The notes beneath the pieces are model-generated. The model made no database searches. It saw nothing but the letters and a program-made list of their open reading frames with translations, and was not told where the DNA came from. DNA of 64,000 bases, from positions 1-64,000 of the forward strand of contig JALHMX010000010.1 of NCBI GenBank assembly GCA_022843825.1, written 5' to 3'. Made by a program: the position numbers and the translations under genes. Positions 25,635-34,719 of this stretch are shown in pieces. Each line of letters opens with the position of its first letter. Within the stretch, counting starts at the first letter, position 1. The stretch is from Pseudobdellovibrionaceae bacterium. GTDB lineage: Bacteria > Bdellovibrionota > Bdellovibrionia > Bdellovibrionales > Bdellovibrionaceae.

Positions 25635-26619
25635 TTTTAGCCCATAAATTAAAATCTTTTAAGAAGTGACTTATATAACGCTCAAACAACAACGTTTGGT
25701 CCTGTCTGAACAACAAATGAATATTACTTCCCGCATCCATTGTTACTACAGGCCCATCATTATCTTTCCTCCAGAAATCTAAAATCTGAGTTAATGCAAG
25801 CTGTGAACCTGCATTCATATACATAAATGCAGGTTTTGCCGTATGAAACAGGACATGCATATCCCAAAACTCATTCCAGCAAATTTCAAAAACACTCTTC
25901 CACTCAGCAGGTCCAGTTTTCTTTCTTAGAATATTCACAAGCTCTTGGAAACGTGCATTAGCGCGCTCAGGTCTTCCTTTAAATAAATCTGAAGTTAATA
26001 CTGCACTGTGAGCTTCACTGGATGACACCGACTTTATAGTTTCATCACATAAAACGACCATGTGTTGCAATTGATTTAACTCAAGTCTAATTTCCTCAGC
26101 CCCACTTTCGTGCCACAGCCCCCAAGGAGAAAAAAAAGAGCGACAAGAAGACCCAGATCCTTTTTGGGAAAGTTTTGAGAGCTCTTTAGCTGTATAAGCA
26201 GCGACGTTTAACTTTCCCGGCTGATTTTGAAGATAAAACTCGTGTGCGCATTTAGTTAATGCCGCAAAACTACTGGCCGAACTAGCTAAGCCGCAATCTG
26301 ACGGAAAGTTATTAGCTGATTCAATTTTATAGAAACCTGTTAAGCGAAACTCCTTTTTAAGAATTTGAAAAAACTGCAAAAACTTTTCTTTACCCTTTTC
26401 GCTTAACTGAATCGGCATTAAATCTTCACGAAGAAATGGGGCCCATTGATCCTCTTGAACTGAATCAGAACTGTCAAGGGCAGCCATTCTTACAAATGTT
26501 TTTAGTTCATTTAAAGTATATGAAAATGAAACGTTAGTAGGTGTATTTGAAGATTTATCCACCTTGCCCATGTATTTAATCAACGCAATATTTGAAGGTG
26601 CCGAAGTTTCAATCCACAT
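25612..26619 (-). CDS. mvaD: Diphosphomevalonate decarboxylase
   Basis: Converts diphosphomevalonate to isopentenyl diphosphate with ATP. The 335-aa protein has APSNIALIKYMGK at the start, the loop DCGLASSASSFAA, SGSSCRS and a late MDAGSNIH containing the conserved catalytic Asp region. The ATG at 26619 has AAGGGG 6 bases upstream and is preferred over an in-frame start at 26640. It overlaps the upstream kinase by 11 bases. Confidence 0.9.
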   Translation of the reverse strand: MWIETSAPSNIALIKYMGKVDKSSNTPTNVSFSYTLNELKTFVRMAALDSSDSVQEDQWAPFLREDLMPIQLSEKGKEKFLQFFQILKKEFRLTGFYKIESANNFPSDCGLASSASSFAALTKCAHEFYLQNQPGKLNVAAYTAKELSKLSQKGSGSSCRSFFSPWGLWHESGAEEIRLELNQLQHMVVLCDETIKSVSSSEAHSAVLTSDLFKGRPERANARFQELVNILRKKTGPAEWKSVFEICWNEFWDMHVLFHTAKPAFMYMNAGSQLALTQILDFWRKDNDGPVVTMDAGSNIHLLFRQDQTLLFERYISHFLKDFNLWAKNGYQRGK

Positions 26620-27454
26620 AATGTGCCCCTTGGGAAACATGATCGCTATTTGTAAGTAACTCTAAATTTAGCTGCTTTAAATGCCGAGTCACTTCATTTT
26701 TATTTTCTCTATTATAAAAAATTGTAACCGTATCCGCTCCCAGCGCACCATTTGGTTTTGCACACAATATACTTGAAGATTTTTCTAGCGCTTTCACTAG
26801 CTCACTTGAAAAATTATGTTGCATTCCTTCAGATTTTAGAAAATCTCTCCAGGATTTAAGACCATCGATAAAAACGCTCACATCTTTTTTTAAAAAACTT
26901 TGAATAATTCCATCAGAAACTTGAGGAAAACTTTCTAGCTTCTTAAGATCAATCTGACTTAAATGCGAATGAGTCGGAATTTTCTGCCCTGTAGAAATAA
27001 TTCCAAACTCGATCTCCGGAAATGGCCAGGCATGTGCTTCAGATATAAATGACTGAGTGTCAAAATACGTTATACCCCCAACAAGTTGGGTGATAAGATC
27101 AGCTCCACTAGGTTTCATCTTTTGCAGTGATTTATTTTGATCATATAGATTTCTGTAATCATTAAAAATATTTTTATATTTTTCTGAAGTTATTTTTTTA
27201 ACATTATTTAGAGATAACCATGCTTGAATAAACTCAGCTGTAGACAATCCAAATCCACCACAACCATATGGATTTTCCATTTTATAGGATTGTTTACCAT
27301 TTAGTAGAAGACCTGCTGCACTTTCAGCATGAGGAAAATATTCAATCGCCGTTGATTTAAAATAGGGTCCTGATGCTACAGCAAGACTTTTTCCACCTAC
27401 TAAAACAGAATATTCTCCGATTAAAAAGGTTTTCCCTGGAACCAGCAACGTCAT
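26609..27454 (-). CDS. Phosphomevalonate kinase
   Basis: A 281-aa GHMP kinase with GKTFLIGEYSVLVGG at the start, a variant ATP loop GCGGFGLSTAEF and KPSGADLITQLVGG, the pattern of phosphomevalonate kinase. Its place between HMG-CoA reductase and the decarboxylase and the presence of a separate mevalonate kinase support this. Its start overlaps the mvaA stop as ATGA. It is shorter than many family members (330-360 aa). Confidence 0.8.
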   Translation of the reverse strand: MTLLVPGKTFLIGEYSVLVGGKSLAVASGPYFKSTAIEYFPHAESAAGLLLNGKQSYKMENPYGCGGFGLSTAEFIQAWLSLNNVKKITSEKYKNIFNDYRNLYDQNKSLQKMKPSGADLITQLVGGITYFDTQSFISEAHAWPFPEIEFGIISTGQKIPTHSHLSQIDLKKLESFPQVSDGIIQSFLKKDVSVFIDGLKSWRDFLKSEGMQHNFSSELVKALEKSSSILCAKPNGALGADTVTIFYNRENKNEVTRHLKQLNLELLTNSDHVSQGAHYVD

Positions 27455-28743
27455 GGATTTAAGTTGGATGATTTGTTTCTGAAGTCATTAAGAACTTCTA
27501 TTGCATGGCTCATTGAAATTCTTTTTCTTAACGTCAATATTTCTTCGAGTTTTTTAACAACAAAAGGCATTTCTTTTTCTGTCGCCCCCGCGCCCAAAGA
27601 CAAATTTTTAACATGCAACTTCATGTGTCCTTCAATAATTCCTACTGTTGTTAATGCTTTTAGAGCACCTAAGTTTTGGACTAATCCAACTGATGCAACT
27701 ACTCTTGACAGATGCTCCGCATTTTTAATATTCATCATCCGTAAAGACATCTTTGCCGTTGGGTGAAGTGCCGTAACACCACCGACTGTTCCTACCACAA
27801 TCGGAGCAATTAATTCCCCGACAAGTTTAGTTCCAATAACTCTCCATTTAGTAATTGAACTGTATCGTCCTTCGCGCGCTGCATAGGCATGCACGCCGGC
27901 CTCAACAGCTCGCCAGTCATTACCCGTAGCAATCAATATAGGGTCAATACCATTTAGCACACCTTTGTTATTAGTCGCCGCACGATAAGCATCTAATTCT
28001 GCAAATCTGGAAGCCTCTTCAATTTTATACGCTAAATCCAAATCAATATTGTTTATAGTCACTGTAGCTTTAGTCAATTTTGAATCCACTAAATTTGACA
28101 ATATACACATTGTCACTCTTTCAGCTGTAAACTCTTCTAATGGCGCCTTCAAAAACTCACAAACTTGATTAATAACATTAGCACCCATAGCATCACACGG
28201 ATTCATATACACATGAACTACCGCCATAGAAAAACCATCATCGCGCTTAAGTTCTCGAACAGTTATTCGAGAGACTCCTCCTCCGCGCTCGACCATACCG
28301 TAGGCCACTTCCTTATTAACTAACCCTACCAGATATTCTTTTTGCCTTAAAACTTGTTCTTCGAAAGCCGCAAAATTCTTCACCTTGGCAAACTGAATTT
28401 GCCCTATGATATCGGTACCTATAACTTCCGTTTTAATTTCACCGTGCTCACGAACCCACTTAGCGGTCTTGCTCGCCGCTGCAATTATCGATGTTTCCTC
28501 AACAGCCATAGGAATAATATAATGTTGACCATCAATATAAAAATTAGTCGCCACGCCCATAGGAATTTGAAAATACCCAATCAAATTCTCGACAAATTTT
28601 TCTCCTAAATCAAATGTTTGCAGGCCGCCGCTCATTAAGTAATGTACGTCTGATTCACTTAGTATTTGTTCACTTTGAAGTTTGTTTAAGCGCTCAATAT
28701 AATTTAATTTTGAGAATCCTGATAGGTCTATATTATTTTTCAT
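27451..28743 (-). CDS. mvaA: Hydroxymethylglutaryl-CoA reductase, class II
   Basis: Reduces HMG-CoA to mevalonate, the committing step of the pathway. The 430-aa protein shows class II features: MNPCDAMGANVINQV, GNDWRAVEAGVHAYA, GTVGGVTALHP and a C-terminal segment with MSLGAGA-like LSLGAGATE. An AAAGG about 8 bases before ATG 28743 sets the start; ten extra in-frame codons upstream lie inside the isomerase gene. It overlaps that gene by 11 bases. Confidence 0.93.
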   Translation of the reverse strand: MKNNIDLSGFSKLNYIERLNKLQSEQILSESDVHYLMSGGLQTFDLGEKFVENLIGYFQIPMGVATNFYIDGQHYIIPMAVEETSIIAAASKTAKWVREHGEIKTEVIGTDIIGQIQFAKVKNFAAFEEQVLRQKEYLVGLVNKEVAYGMVERGGGVSRITVRELKRDDGFSMAVVHVYMNPCDAMGANVINQVCEFLKAPLEEFTAERVTMCILSNLVDSKLTKATVTINNIDLDLAYKIEEASRFAELDAYRAATNNKGVLNGIDPILIATGNDWRAVEAGVHAYAAREGRYSSITKWRVIGTKLVGELIAPIVVGTVGGVTALHPTAKMSLRMMNIKNAEHLSRVVASVGLVQNLGALKALTTVGIIEGHMKLHVKNLSLGAGATEKEMPFVVKKLEEILTLRKRISMSHAIEVLNDFRNKSSNLNP

Positions 28744-29806
28744 ACCAAACCTTTCTCGGTTTTGTCTGAGCATTTAATAAACTAACTCGATCCACGCCCA
28801 TACAGAAAAGTGCCGTCCGTAATTCATAATCAAATTGTGCCATCGTTTGTAAAACGTGCTCAGTTGAATTTATTTTTCCATTTGTAATTACACTGTTTAA
28901 CAATGGTTGAGCTAAACCCACGGCCCTAGCGCCCATAGCCAAACACTTAGCGCTATCTACGCCCGAACGAACACCACCGGAAGCCCATATATTTTTTTTA
29001 TTAACTAAATCTTGGCAATCGATAAGACTTTCAACGGTAGAAAAACCCCAGTCAGAAAAGTGCTCAGCTGATTTTACAAAGTAAGAATTTTTTTCTTGTC
29101 TTAAAGCTTCAATCATACCCCAATGGGTCCCGCCGTGACCTGATACATCAACAACAGACACACCTACATTAAAAAGTCTTTTCGCAGTAACACGAGAAAT
29201 GCCAAAACCCACTTCTTTTGCAATAACTGGAACCGGGCTTGCCTTAACCAATTTTTCAATCGCCTTAATACCGTTTTTCATTTTTACATCTGATTTGTTT
29301 TGAAAAACTTCTTGTAAGGCATTGAGGTGCACGATCAGTCCAATCGACTGAATGGAATCTACTATTCTCAAAATTTCCTTTGGCGTATATGTTATAACTT
29401 CTTCTAATCCGATGTTTGATACGAATTTAGTTTTTTTGTTGGTTTTCGCTATTTGTTTTAGATCATTTTTTATTTCCGCTTGCGCTGATAAACCTAACAA
29501 TTCCTTTTTTTGAGATCCTACGCAAAACAGCCAGTTTTTTTCTGCGGAGGCTTCAGCCAATATGGAATTAATTTTAAAGCCCTGCTCGTGGCCCGCAGTC
29601 ATAGAACTGATAAAGTGAGGCGAAGAGAATTTGTGCCCTAAAATTTTTGCCTCTAAACTGACATCAGAAAAATTAATTTCAGGTAGTGCTTCGGGCACCA
29701 AAGCAATTCGTGAAAAATCATTCGATACAAGATTTTGAGTCAAATTATCCTGAGCTAATCGGATATGATCTTTTTTTCGTTGCTCAAAAGTTTTCACATT
29801 TTCCAT
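28733..29806 (-). CDS. fni: Type 2 isopentenyl-diphosphate isomerase
   Basis: FMN-dependent isomerase that interconverts IPP and DMAPP. The 357-aa TIM-barrel protein shows RKKDHI near the start, SSMTAGHE, VHLNALQE, IAKEVGFGIS, DVSGHGGTHW and ASGGVRSG, all characteristic of the family. No strong ribosome site precedes ATG 29806; a TTG six codons upstream is an alternative. It is the first gene of the mevalonate operon. Confidence 0.93.
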   Translation of the reverse strand: MENVKTFEQRKKDHIRLAQDNLTQNLVSNDFSRIALVPEALPEINFSDVSLEAKILGHKFSSPHFISSMTAGHEQGFKINSILAEASAEKNWLFCVGSQKKELLGLSAQAEIKNDLKQIAKTNKKTKFVSNIGLEEVITYTPKEILRIVDSIQSIGLIVHLNALQEVFQNKSDVKMKNGIKAIEKLVKASPVPVIAKEVGFGISRVTAKRLFNVGVSVVDVSGHGGTHWGMIEALRQEKNSYFVKSAEHFSDWGFSTVESLIDCQDLVNKKNIWASGGVRSGVDSAKCLAMGARAVGLAQPLLNSVITNGKINSTEHVLQTMAQFDYELRTALFCMGVDRVSLLNAQTKPRKVWYEK

Positions 29807-29854
29807 AGTGAACAAAATACTCAATAATTCTATTTAGTTGTAGCTTTAAATAAA

Positions 29855-29885
29855 AAAAGAGCGAGATTTCTCTCGCTCTTTTTAG
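29855..29885. terminator. Bidirectional terminator after rplT
   Basis: A perfect stem AAAGAGCGAGA / TCTCGCTCTTT with a 2-base loop, flanked by an A-run on the left and a T-run on the right, so it reads as an intrinsic terminator on both strands. It lies 35 bases beyond the rplT stop. Confidence 0.88.
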
Positions 29886-29919
29886 TTTTTACAGTACATC
29901 AAGGGCGTAGCAACGAAGA

Positions 29920-30267
29920 CTAAGCTATAGCATGCTTACAAAGACCTGTGAATGCACTAGCGTCGGTAATAGCCATATCCGCTAAAACCTTACGATCTAG
30001 AGTGATCCCAGCTTTAATAAGCCCACCGATTAAACGAGAGTATGTAGTTCCGTTTAAACGAGCCGCTGCATTAATGCGTTGATTCCATAAAGCACGGAAA
30101 GTACGTTTTTTCATTTTTCTGTGTTTATAGGCAAAAGCCATACCACGATCATTTTTCTCAACGGCGTGAGTATATGATCGCGAACCTGCTGAATAATAAC
30201 CTTTTGTTCTTTTTAAAACTTTTTTGTGGCGACGACGATTCGTCATGCCGGACTTTGCGCGTGGCAT
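29920..30267 (-). CDS. rplT: 50S ribosomal protein L20
   Basis: A 115-aa basic protein that begins [19 protein letters not shown] and contains [16 protein letters not shown] and YSRLIGGL, the L20 signature. L20 binds 23S rRNA early in large-subunit assembly and in many bacteria represses its own operon. It lies 13 bases after rpmI and is followed by a strong terminator. Confidence 0.98.
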   Translation of the reverse strand: MPRAKSGMTNRRRHKKVLKRTKGYYSAGSRSYTHAVEKNDRGMAFAYKHRKMKKRTFRALWNQRINAAARLNGTTYSRLIGGLIKAGITLDRKVLADMAITDASAFTGLCKHAIA

Positions 30268-30280
30268 ACTTCACTTCTCC

Positions 30281-30466
30281 TTAAAAACCAAATTGGCGCT
30301 TCACTTGAAGCATGTTAGCGTCAGCTACCAAAACCGTTTGGCCTAAGTGACGTTTTGTTTTAGAACTCATGTGTGAATTTAAGTGACGCATTTTTGTTTG
30401 TTTGCGTTTCACTTTTCCGTTTGGCAAAACGCGCATGCGTTTCTTAGCACCCGAGTGCGTTTTCAT
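30281..30466 (-). CDS. rpmI: 50S ribosomal protein L35
   Basis: A 61-aa basic protein beginning MKTHSGAKKRMRVLPNGKVKR, the L35 signature. GGAGGAAGG lies 7 bases before the ATG at 30466 and rules out an in-frame start 15 codons upstream. infC, which normally precedes rpmI, is not here; the next upstream gene is an unrelated thioesterase. Confidence 0.97.
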   Translation of the reverse strand: MKTHSGAKKRMRVLPNGKVKRKQTKMRHLNSHMSSKTKRHLGQTVLVADANMLQVKRQFGF

Positions 30467-30553
30467 ATAATAACCTTCCTCCAATAGGGCGAGATGTTTT
30501 TCAGTCGACAAAATGCCGAACTCATCTACTTCGTAAGTCGTTGTGACTTGCCA

Positions 30554-30581
30554 ATACTAGCCTTTAATACGAGGAGTTAAA
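30554..30581 (-). promoter_or_regulatory. Possible promoter of rpmI-rplT
   Basis: On the minus strand TTTAAC (30576-30581) and TAGTAT (30554-30559) lie 16 bases apart in the 178-base gap before rpmI. Each box is an imperfect match. It would leave a leader of about 80 bases, long enough for L20-type autoregulation, though no pseudoknot was identified. Confidence 0.3.
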
Positions 30582-30644
30582 TTAAGGTCTCGAGCCTGAT
30601 AAATCAATGTTTTTTACTTCAAATTTGAATGCCTATAATTTAAG

Positions 30645-31040
30645 CTAATTGTATATTTTAAGCCACTCCGGAGTGGGAGATATTAGTTTTCGCTCCGCTA
30701 AGTCAAAAAAACCAATAGTAACTATGAGTTCACTGGCCACATCTCCATTGGCCTTAAGCATTTTTTGACAGATTTTTGTGATTTTACCTTTAGAGTTTTC
30801 ACTGGGCACAAAAGTAATTTGAATCTTCTCTCTCAGCTTTAACTCTTTTAGAAACTTAATATGAGCTTCCAGAATCACCGGACCCTTTTTGTTCTTAAGT
30901 ACTTCATTAAGACCATAGCCTTTGGATGTTATAAACTGCCAGCGAGCTTCTTCAAACAGCTGTAAATACACAGCATTATTTACATGCCCAAAAGTATCCA
31001 AGTGATGTTCTTTAATAATAATTTCGTATGTAAAACTCAT
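30645..31040 (-). CDS. Acyl-CoA thioesterase, 4HBT hotdog family
   Basis: A 131-aa single-domain hotdog protein with HHLDTFGHVNNAVYLQLFEEAR, the YbgC/4HBT pattern with the catalytic Asp in the LDxFGHVNN motif. It hydrolyses acyl-CoA thioesters; the substrate is not clear. Its start overlaps the stop of the barrel-like gene as ATGA. Confidence 0.85.
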   Translation of the reverse strand: MSFTYEIIIKEHHLDTFGHVNNAVYLQLFEEARWQFITSKGYGLNEVLKNKKGPVILEAHIKFLKELKLREKIQITFVPSENSKGKITKICQKMLKANGDVASELIVTIGFFDLAERKLISPTPEWLKIYN

Positions 31041-31639
31041 CTAAAAGTATATCCTATGGTAACCGCTGGCTGCAAAGTTCTCATTATTGTCGATGTAACA
31101 GTGTCATCTAATGTATATATTTTAAAGTTAATTTCCCGAAAATCAACAATGACTCCTATATAAATCTCAGGGGTAATGCGCGCTGAATAACCCACATCCA
31201 GCTGAAATCCCGAGCCATCACGGTAATTTCCGTAGGTTTCATGGAATCGGTAAAAAGCTCTTACATCAAAGCCCGAGACCCAGAAGTAACCCACTCCGGC
31301 CCCTGAGCCACGCCCTTCATTATTACCAACATTGTCAGAATTATTTTTAAAGGTGTATTGTCCACCATAATAAAATCCTACTTGATTGACGTAACCTAGT
31401 TTTAAATCCAAAAAAGAATTTTGTGTTGAGGCTTCAGCATCTGTAGATGCAATACTGTTAGATCCAAAAAAATATGCTAAATCGGCGTACACACCCTGAC
31501 GGGGATATGTGCCCACTTGCGTCACGCCAGTTTTTCCCCGGGGCCTTTTCCTATTCCACGACTGCGCCTGAGCATTTTGAGCCTCAGAAAAAATAAGAAA
31601 TATAAAGGAAAACAAAAGGATATACCTATTACAACCCAT
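31037..31639 (-). CDS. Predicted outer-membrane beta-barrel protein
   Basis: A 200-aa protein with a signal peptide (about 1-25, ending NAQA) and alternating aromatic/hydrophobic strands (LDLKLGYVNQVGFYYGGQY, FQLDVGYSARI), closing with VTIGYTFR, a terminal aromatic-Arg typical of barrel proteins. Length suggests an eight-strand barrel. Function unknown. Confidence 0.72.
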   Translation of the reverse strand: MGCNRYILLFSFIFLIFSEAQNAQAQSWNRKRPRGKTGVTQVGTYPRQGVYADLAYFFGSNSIASTDAEASTQNSFLDLKLGYVNQVGFYYGGQYTFKNNSDNVGNNEGRGSGAGVGYFWVSGFDVRAFYRFHETYGNYRDGSGFQLDVGYSARITPEIYIGVIVDFREINFKIYTLDDTVTSTIMRTLQPAVTIGYTFR

Positions 31640-31758
31640 GCCCTATTTTACATCATCTATCAATTAATTCAGCTGTCTCAGCATATTTATTATTAATTCT
31701 GGACCTATTTCAATTTAATAGTGACATAGCTATAACCTCATGATGTTTTTATCCCCAT

Positions 31759-32376
31759 ATGAAACAATACATCTTCTTTATACTCTTTGCTTCATTACTT
31801 CAAATTGTGACCTCTTTTGCGATGGCAAAAACATATACAGGCCGTCTTGAAAAAAAGAGCAATCGGTATTACATAACAACCAATAAGATCCAATATGAGC
31901 TGCACTTCAGCACCTCAAGTTTAGAAAAAACCATTAAAAAACTTAAAACTAATGATTATCTTTCTGTAGAAGCCGACTTAGTACCTCATCCCAATAAAAA
32001 TAGAATAAGCAAAATTAAAATATACGAGATAAACTACGTCGGTTTAGGAGACTTAGTCGGTTTGTGGCTTGACCCTAACGGGGTTTGTTACTTCTTCAGC
32101 AGCTTCACAAAAGTTCAAATTTTTTATCCTAATCAGCGCATTGGCTGCAATTATAAATCATTAAGTCGTCTTAATCAGTTAAACCCCGCGATGTACAATT
32201 ACTTTATTAATCCTAATAATGATCATAGCTGGAATTTACTTTTAGCAAATGACGACGAACAATTTTTTGGAGAGTTAGAAGATTTATATTCTGACAGTGC
32301 AAAAAGACTTACAATCTATAGCGCAGTTAATGGTGACCTCTTGCTAGAGTACATTCTACGCAAAGTGCCCCAGTAA
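31759..32376 (+). CDS. Exported protein of unknown function
   Basis: A 205-aa protein with a signal peptide (about 1-23, ending AMA). The first half of the mature part resembles a small beta domain (KTYTGRLEKKSNRYYI), and later residues include two cysteines. No ribosome site is obvious. It precedes the ureohydrolase gene by 24 bases. No family is recognised. Confidence 0.65.
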   Translation: MKQYIFFILFASLLQIVTSFAMAKTYTGRLEKKSNRYYITTNKIQYELHFSTSSLEKTIKKLKTNDYLSVEADLVPHPNKNRISKIKIYEINYVGLGDLVGLWLDPNGVCYFFSSFTKVQIFYPNQRIGCNYKSLSRLNQLNPAMYNYFINPNNDHSWNLLLANDDEQFFGELEDLYSDSAKRLTIYSAVNGDLLLEYILRKVPQ

Positions 32377-32400
32377 GTTTATCTTAACCAAGGAACTGCT

Positions 32401-33330
32401 TTGTTTACACCGACCGATCCTAATTTATTTTTTACAAAAAACGATCTGCAAGATATCAGACTTGGAGATCTAGTTCTTAAAAAAGTTGAAACCTCTAAAG
32501 ATCATATCATTACAGTTATTGGCTATCCAGATGATGAAGGCATTCAACTTAATGGCGGAAGAATAGGATCCGCTCAGGCACCAGATATCATCCGTCGCTT
32601 TTTATACAAAATGACTCCACCTGCAGAGTTTAATAAAATCTTACCTACACTCATAGACGCTGGAAACTGCTCCACTGAAATAGCACTCGACCAAAGGCAC
32701 CTATTAGCCTCTGCACAGGTTAAAAGTGCATATCAAAAAAAACATCAAGTTATCAGCTTAGGTGGTGGACATGACTACGGATATCCTGACTGCGAAGCTT
32801 TTATAGAAATTTTTAAAAAAGCACACTCTAAGCCTGTAATAATAAATTTTGATGCTCATTTAGACGTTCGGCCAAACGATAAGTTTAATCATAGTGGAAC
32901 TCCGTTTTACCGACTTAAAGAAAAATATAAAGATCAATTTCATCTGATAGAAATAGGATTGCAACCTCAGTGTAACTCAAAAGCTCACTGGGAATGGGCC
33001 AAAAAAAATAATATCGATCTTTTTTCATTGGAAGCTATTGAAAAGTCGAATTGGCTATGTGCTAGTGACTATTTTCAAAATATAAGTCGCGATACACCGA
33101 TATTTATTAGCTTTGATATGGATGCACTTTGCAGTGCTGATGCCGGAGGTTGCAGTCAAGCTTGGCCCACGGGATTAAAACTTAAAGAGTGCTTAGTTTT
33201 TTTAAAACAAATTTATTCACAATACCCGGTTCAAGGTTTAGGAATTTATGAAACCTCACCGCCCTTTGATCATGATTTTAAAACCTCAAAAGCCGCAGCT
33301 TTATTAGCTTATCAGTTTATCTTTAACTAA
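32401..33330 (+). CDS. Ureohydrolase family enzyme, formimidoylglutamase-like
   Basis: A 309-aa manganese enzyme of the arginase/agmatinase/HutG family. Metal ligands are visible in order: GGGHDYG, NFDAHLDVRP, HSGTPFY and SFDMDA. The DAHLDVRP...HSGTPFY pattern points to formimidoylglutamase (histidine degradation) rather than arginase, but no other hut gene is nearby. The start is TTG at 32401 with AAGGAA 6 bases upstream; no ATG lies in a suitable place. Confidence 0.8.
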   Translation: MFTPTDPNLFFTKNDLQDIRLGDLVLKKVETSKDHIITVIGYPDDEGIQLNGGRIGSAQAPDIIRRFLYKMTPPAEFNKILPTLIDAGNCSTEIALDQRHLLASAQVKSAYQKKHQVISLGGGHDYGYPDCEAFIEIFKKAHSKPVIINFDAHLDVRPNDKFNHSGTPFYRLKEKYKDQFHLIEIGLQPQCNSKAHWEWAKKNNIDLFSLEAIEKSNWLCASDYFQNISRDTPIFISFDMDALCSADAGGCSQAWPTGLKLKECLVFLKQIYSQYPVQGLGIYETSPPFDHDFKTSKAAALLAYQFIFN

Positions 33331-33345
33331 GCATGAGGAGTAATG

Positions 33346-34398
33346 ATGAAAGGTTTTGGTAGCGATAATCATTCAGGCATACATCCGATTATGATGAACG
33401 CACTCCTCGAATGCAATATTGACCATGAACCCAGTTATGGTACCGATCGATACTCTGAAAAAACTCTAAAAATTTTTAAGGAATTGTTTGGACCACAATC
33501 TGAAACTTATTTCGTCTACAACGGTACAGCGGCAAATATTTTAAGCCTTCGTGCATGCATGAGGCGCTATGAAACTGTTTTATCTTCGGATACAAGCCAC
33601 ATTCATTTAGACGAATGTGGTGCGCCAGAATATTTTGCGGGTAAAGTTCAAACTCTTCCCACGGTCAACGGCAAAATCATTTTTTCCGAAATAGAAAAAT
33701 ATCTGATTCGAAAAGGTGATCAACATTACAGTCAACCCAAAGTCATTTCACTAACTCAACCTACCGAGCTTGGAACTTGTTATTCTATTTCAGAAATGCA
33801 GGAAATAATAGCCATTGCGAAGAAACATAATCTATATGTTCACATCGATGGCGCACGATTAAGCAATGCCGCTTACTATCTTCAATCGAGCTTTAAAAAA
33901 TTGACCTCGGACTTAGGTGTGGATCTGATTTCCTTTGGTGGGACTAAAAATGGATTCGCTTTCGGTGAAGCTGTCGTTATTCTAAATCCTAAATTACAAA
34001 TAGATTTTAAATTTCTCCGCAAGCAATCAGCCCAACTTCCTTCTAAAACTCGCTTTATTGCTAACCAGTTCTATCATTATCTTAATGATGAAACTTATCT
34101 AAAAATTGCAGAGCATTCAGTCAAGATGGCAAAACATCTGCATGATGGATTAAAATTGCTATCCTTAAAAAACGATCTGATCAAAATCACACAACCCCAA
34201 GAAAGCAATGCCGTTTTTATCCAGATACCTAAAAACCTAGTTAAACCGCTTCGTGAAAAATTTTTCTTTTATGTGTGGGATGAAAACACAACTGAGTGCC
34301 GACTAATGACTAGTTGGGACACCACAGAGAATGATGTTGATGAATTTTTATCGCTTCTGTTGAACCTGATCAATGCAGTGAGGACCTCCACCCTTTGA
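33346..34398 (+). CDS. PLP enzyme, threonine aldolase-like
   Basis: A 350-aa fold-type I PLP enzyme close to low-specificity threonine aldolase: FGSDNHSGIHP, VYNGTAANIL, HIDGARLSNA and the lysine in SFGGTKNG that should bind PLP. GAGGAG is 5 bases before the ATG at 33346 and 2 bases before another ATG at 33343. It follows the HutG-like gene by 15 bases. Its last 51 bases overlap the convergent gene. Confidence 0.85.
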   Translation: MKGFGSDNHSGIHPIMMNALLECNIDHEPSYGTDRYSEKTLKIFKELFGPQSETYFVYNGTAANILSLRACMRRYETVLSSDTSHIHLDECGAPEYFAGKVQTLPTVNGKIIFSEIEKYLIRKGDQHYSQPKVISLTQPTELGTCYSISEMQEIIAIAKKHNLYVHIDGARLSNAAYYLQSSFKKLTSDLGVDLISFGGTKNGFAFGEAVVILNPKLQIDFKFLRKQSAQLPSKTRFIANQFYHYLNDETYLKIAEHSVKMAKHLHDGLKLLSLKNDLIKITQPQESNAVFIQIPKNLVKPLREKFFFYVWDENTTECRLMTSWDTTENDVDEFLSLLLNLINAVRTSTL

Positions 34399-34719
34399 TC
34401 TCCCCACTATTCCCGCTATTTTTTTTCCAACTTTAAAACGAAAGTCTTCACAATTCCGAAATGTATACACTTGATTTAATGTCAACGTTTGGCAATCTAT
34501 AAAACTGGCTTCTTTTATTCCCGATTTTTTAACATGAGTTAACTTAAGTTTTACAGTGGGAACTTTTAACCGCTTCATCATCATATCTGTACCATCGGCT
34601 TTACCTAGACTTAAAACAGAGCCTTCCACGCGACACAATTCTGTATAGGGTGCTGGTGCTAAAGCTAAGGCCGTGTTTGATAACATAATTATCAAACATA
34701 AAACAGTCCTGTTACCCAT
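34348..34719 (-). CDS. Exported protein of unknown function
   Basis: A 123-aa protein with a signal peptide (MGNRTVLCLIIMLSNTALA) and four mature cysteines. It overlaps the peroxiredoxin stop by 8 bases at its start and the convergent threonine-aldolase-like gene by 51 bases at its end. No family is recognised. Confidence 0.65.
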   Translation of the reverse strand: MGNRTVLCLIIMLSNTALALAPAPYTELCRVEGSVLSLGKADGTDMMMKRLKVPTVKLKLTHVKKSGIKEASFIDCQTLTLNQVYTFRNCEDFRFKVGKKIAGIVGRSKGGGPHCIDQVQQKR

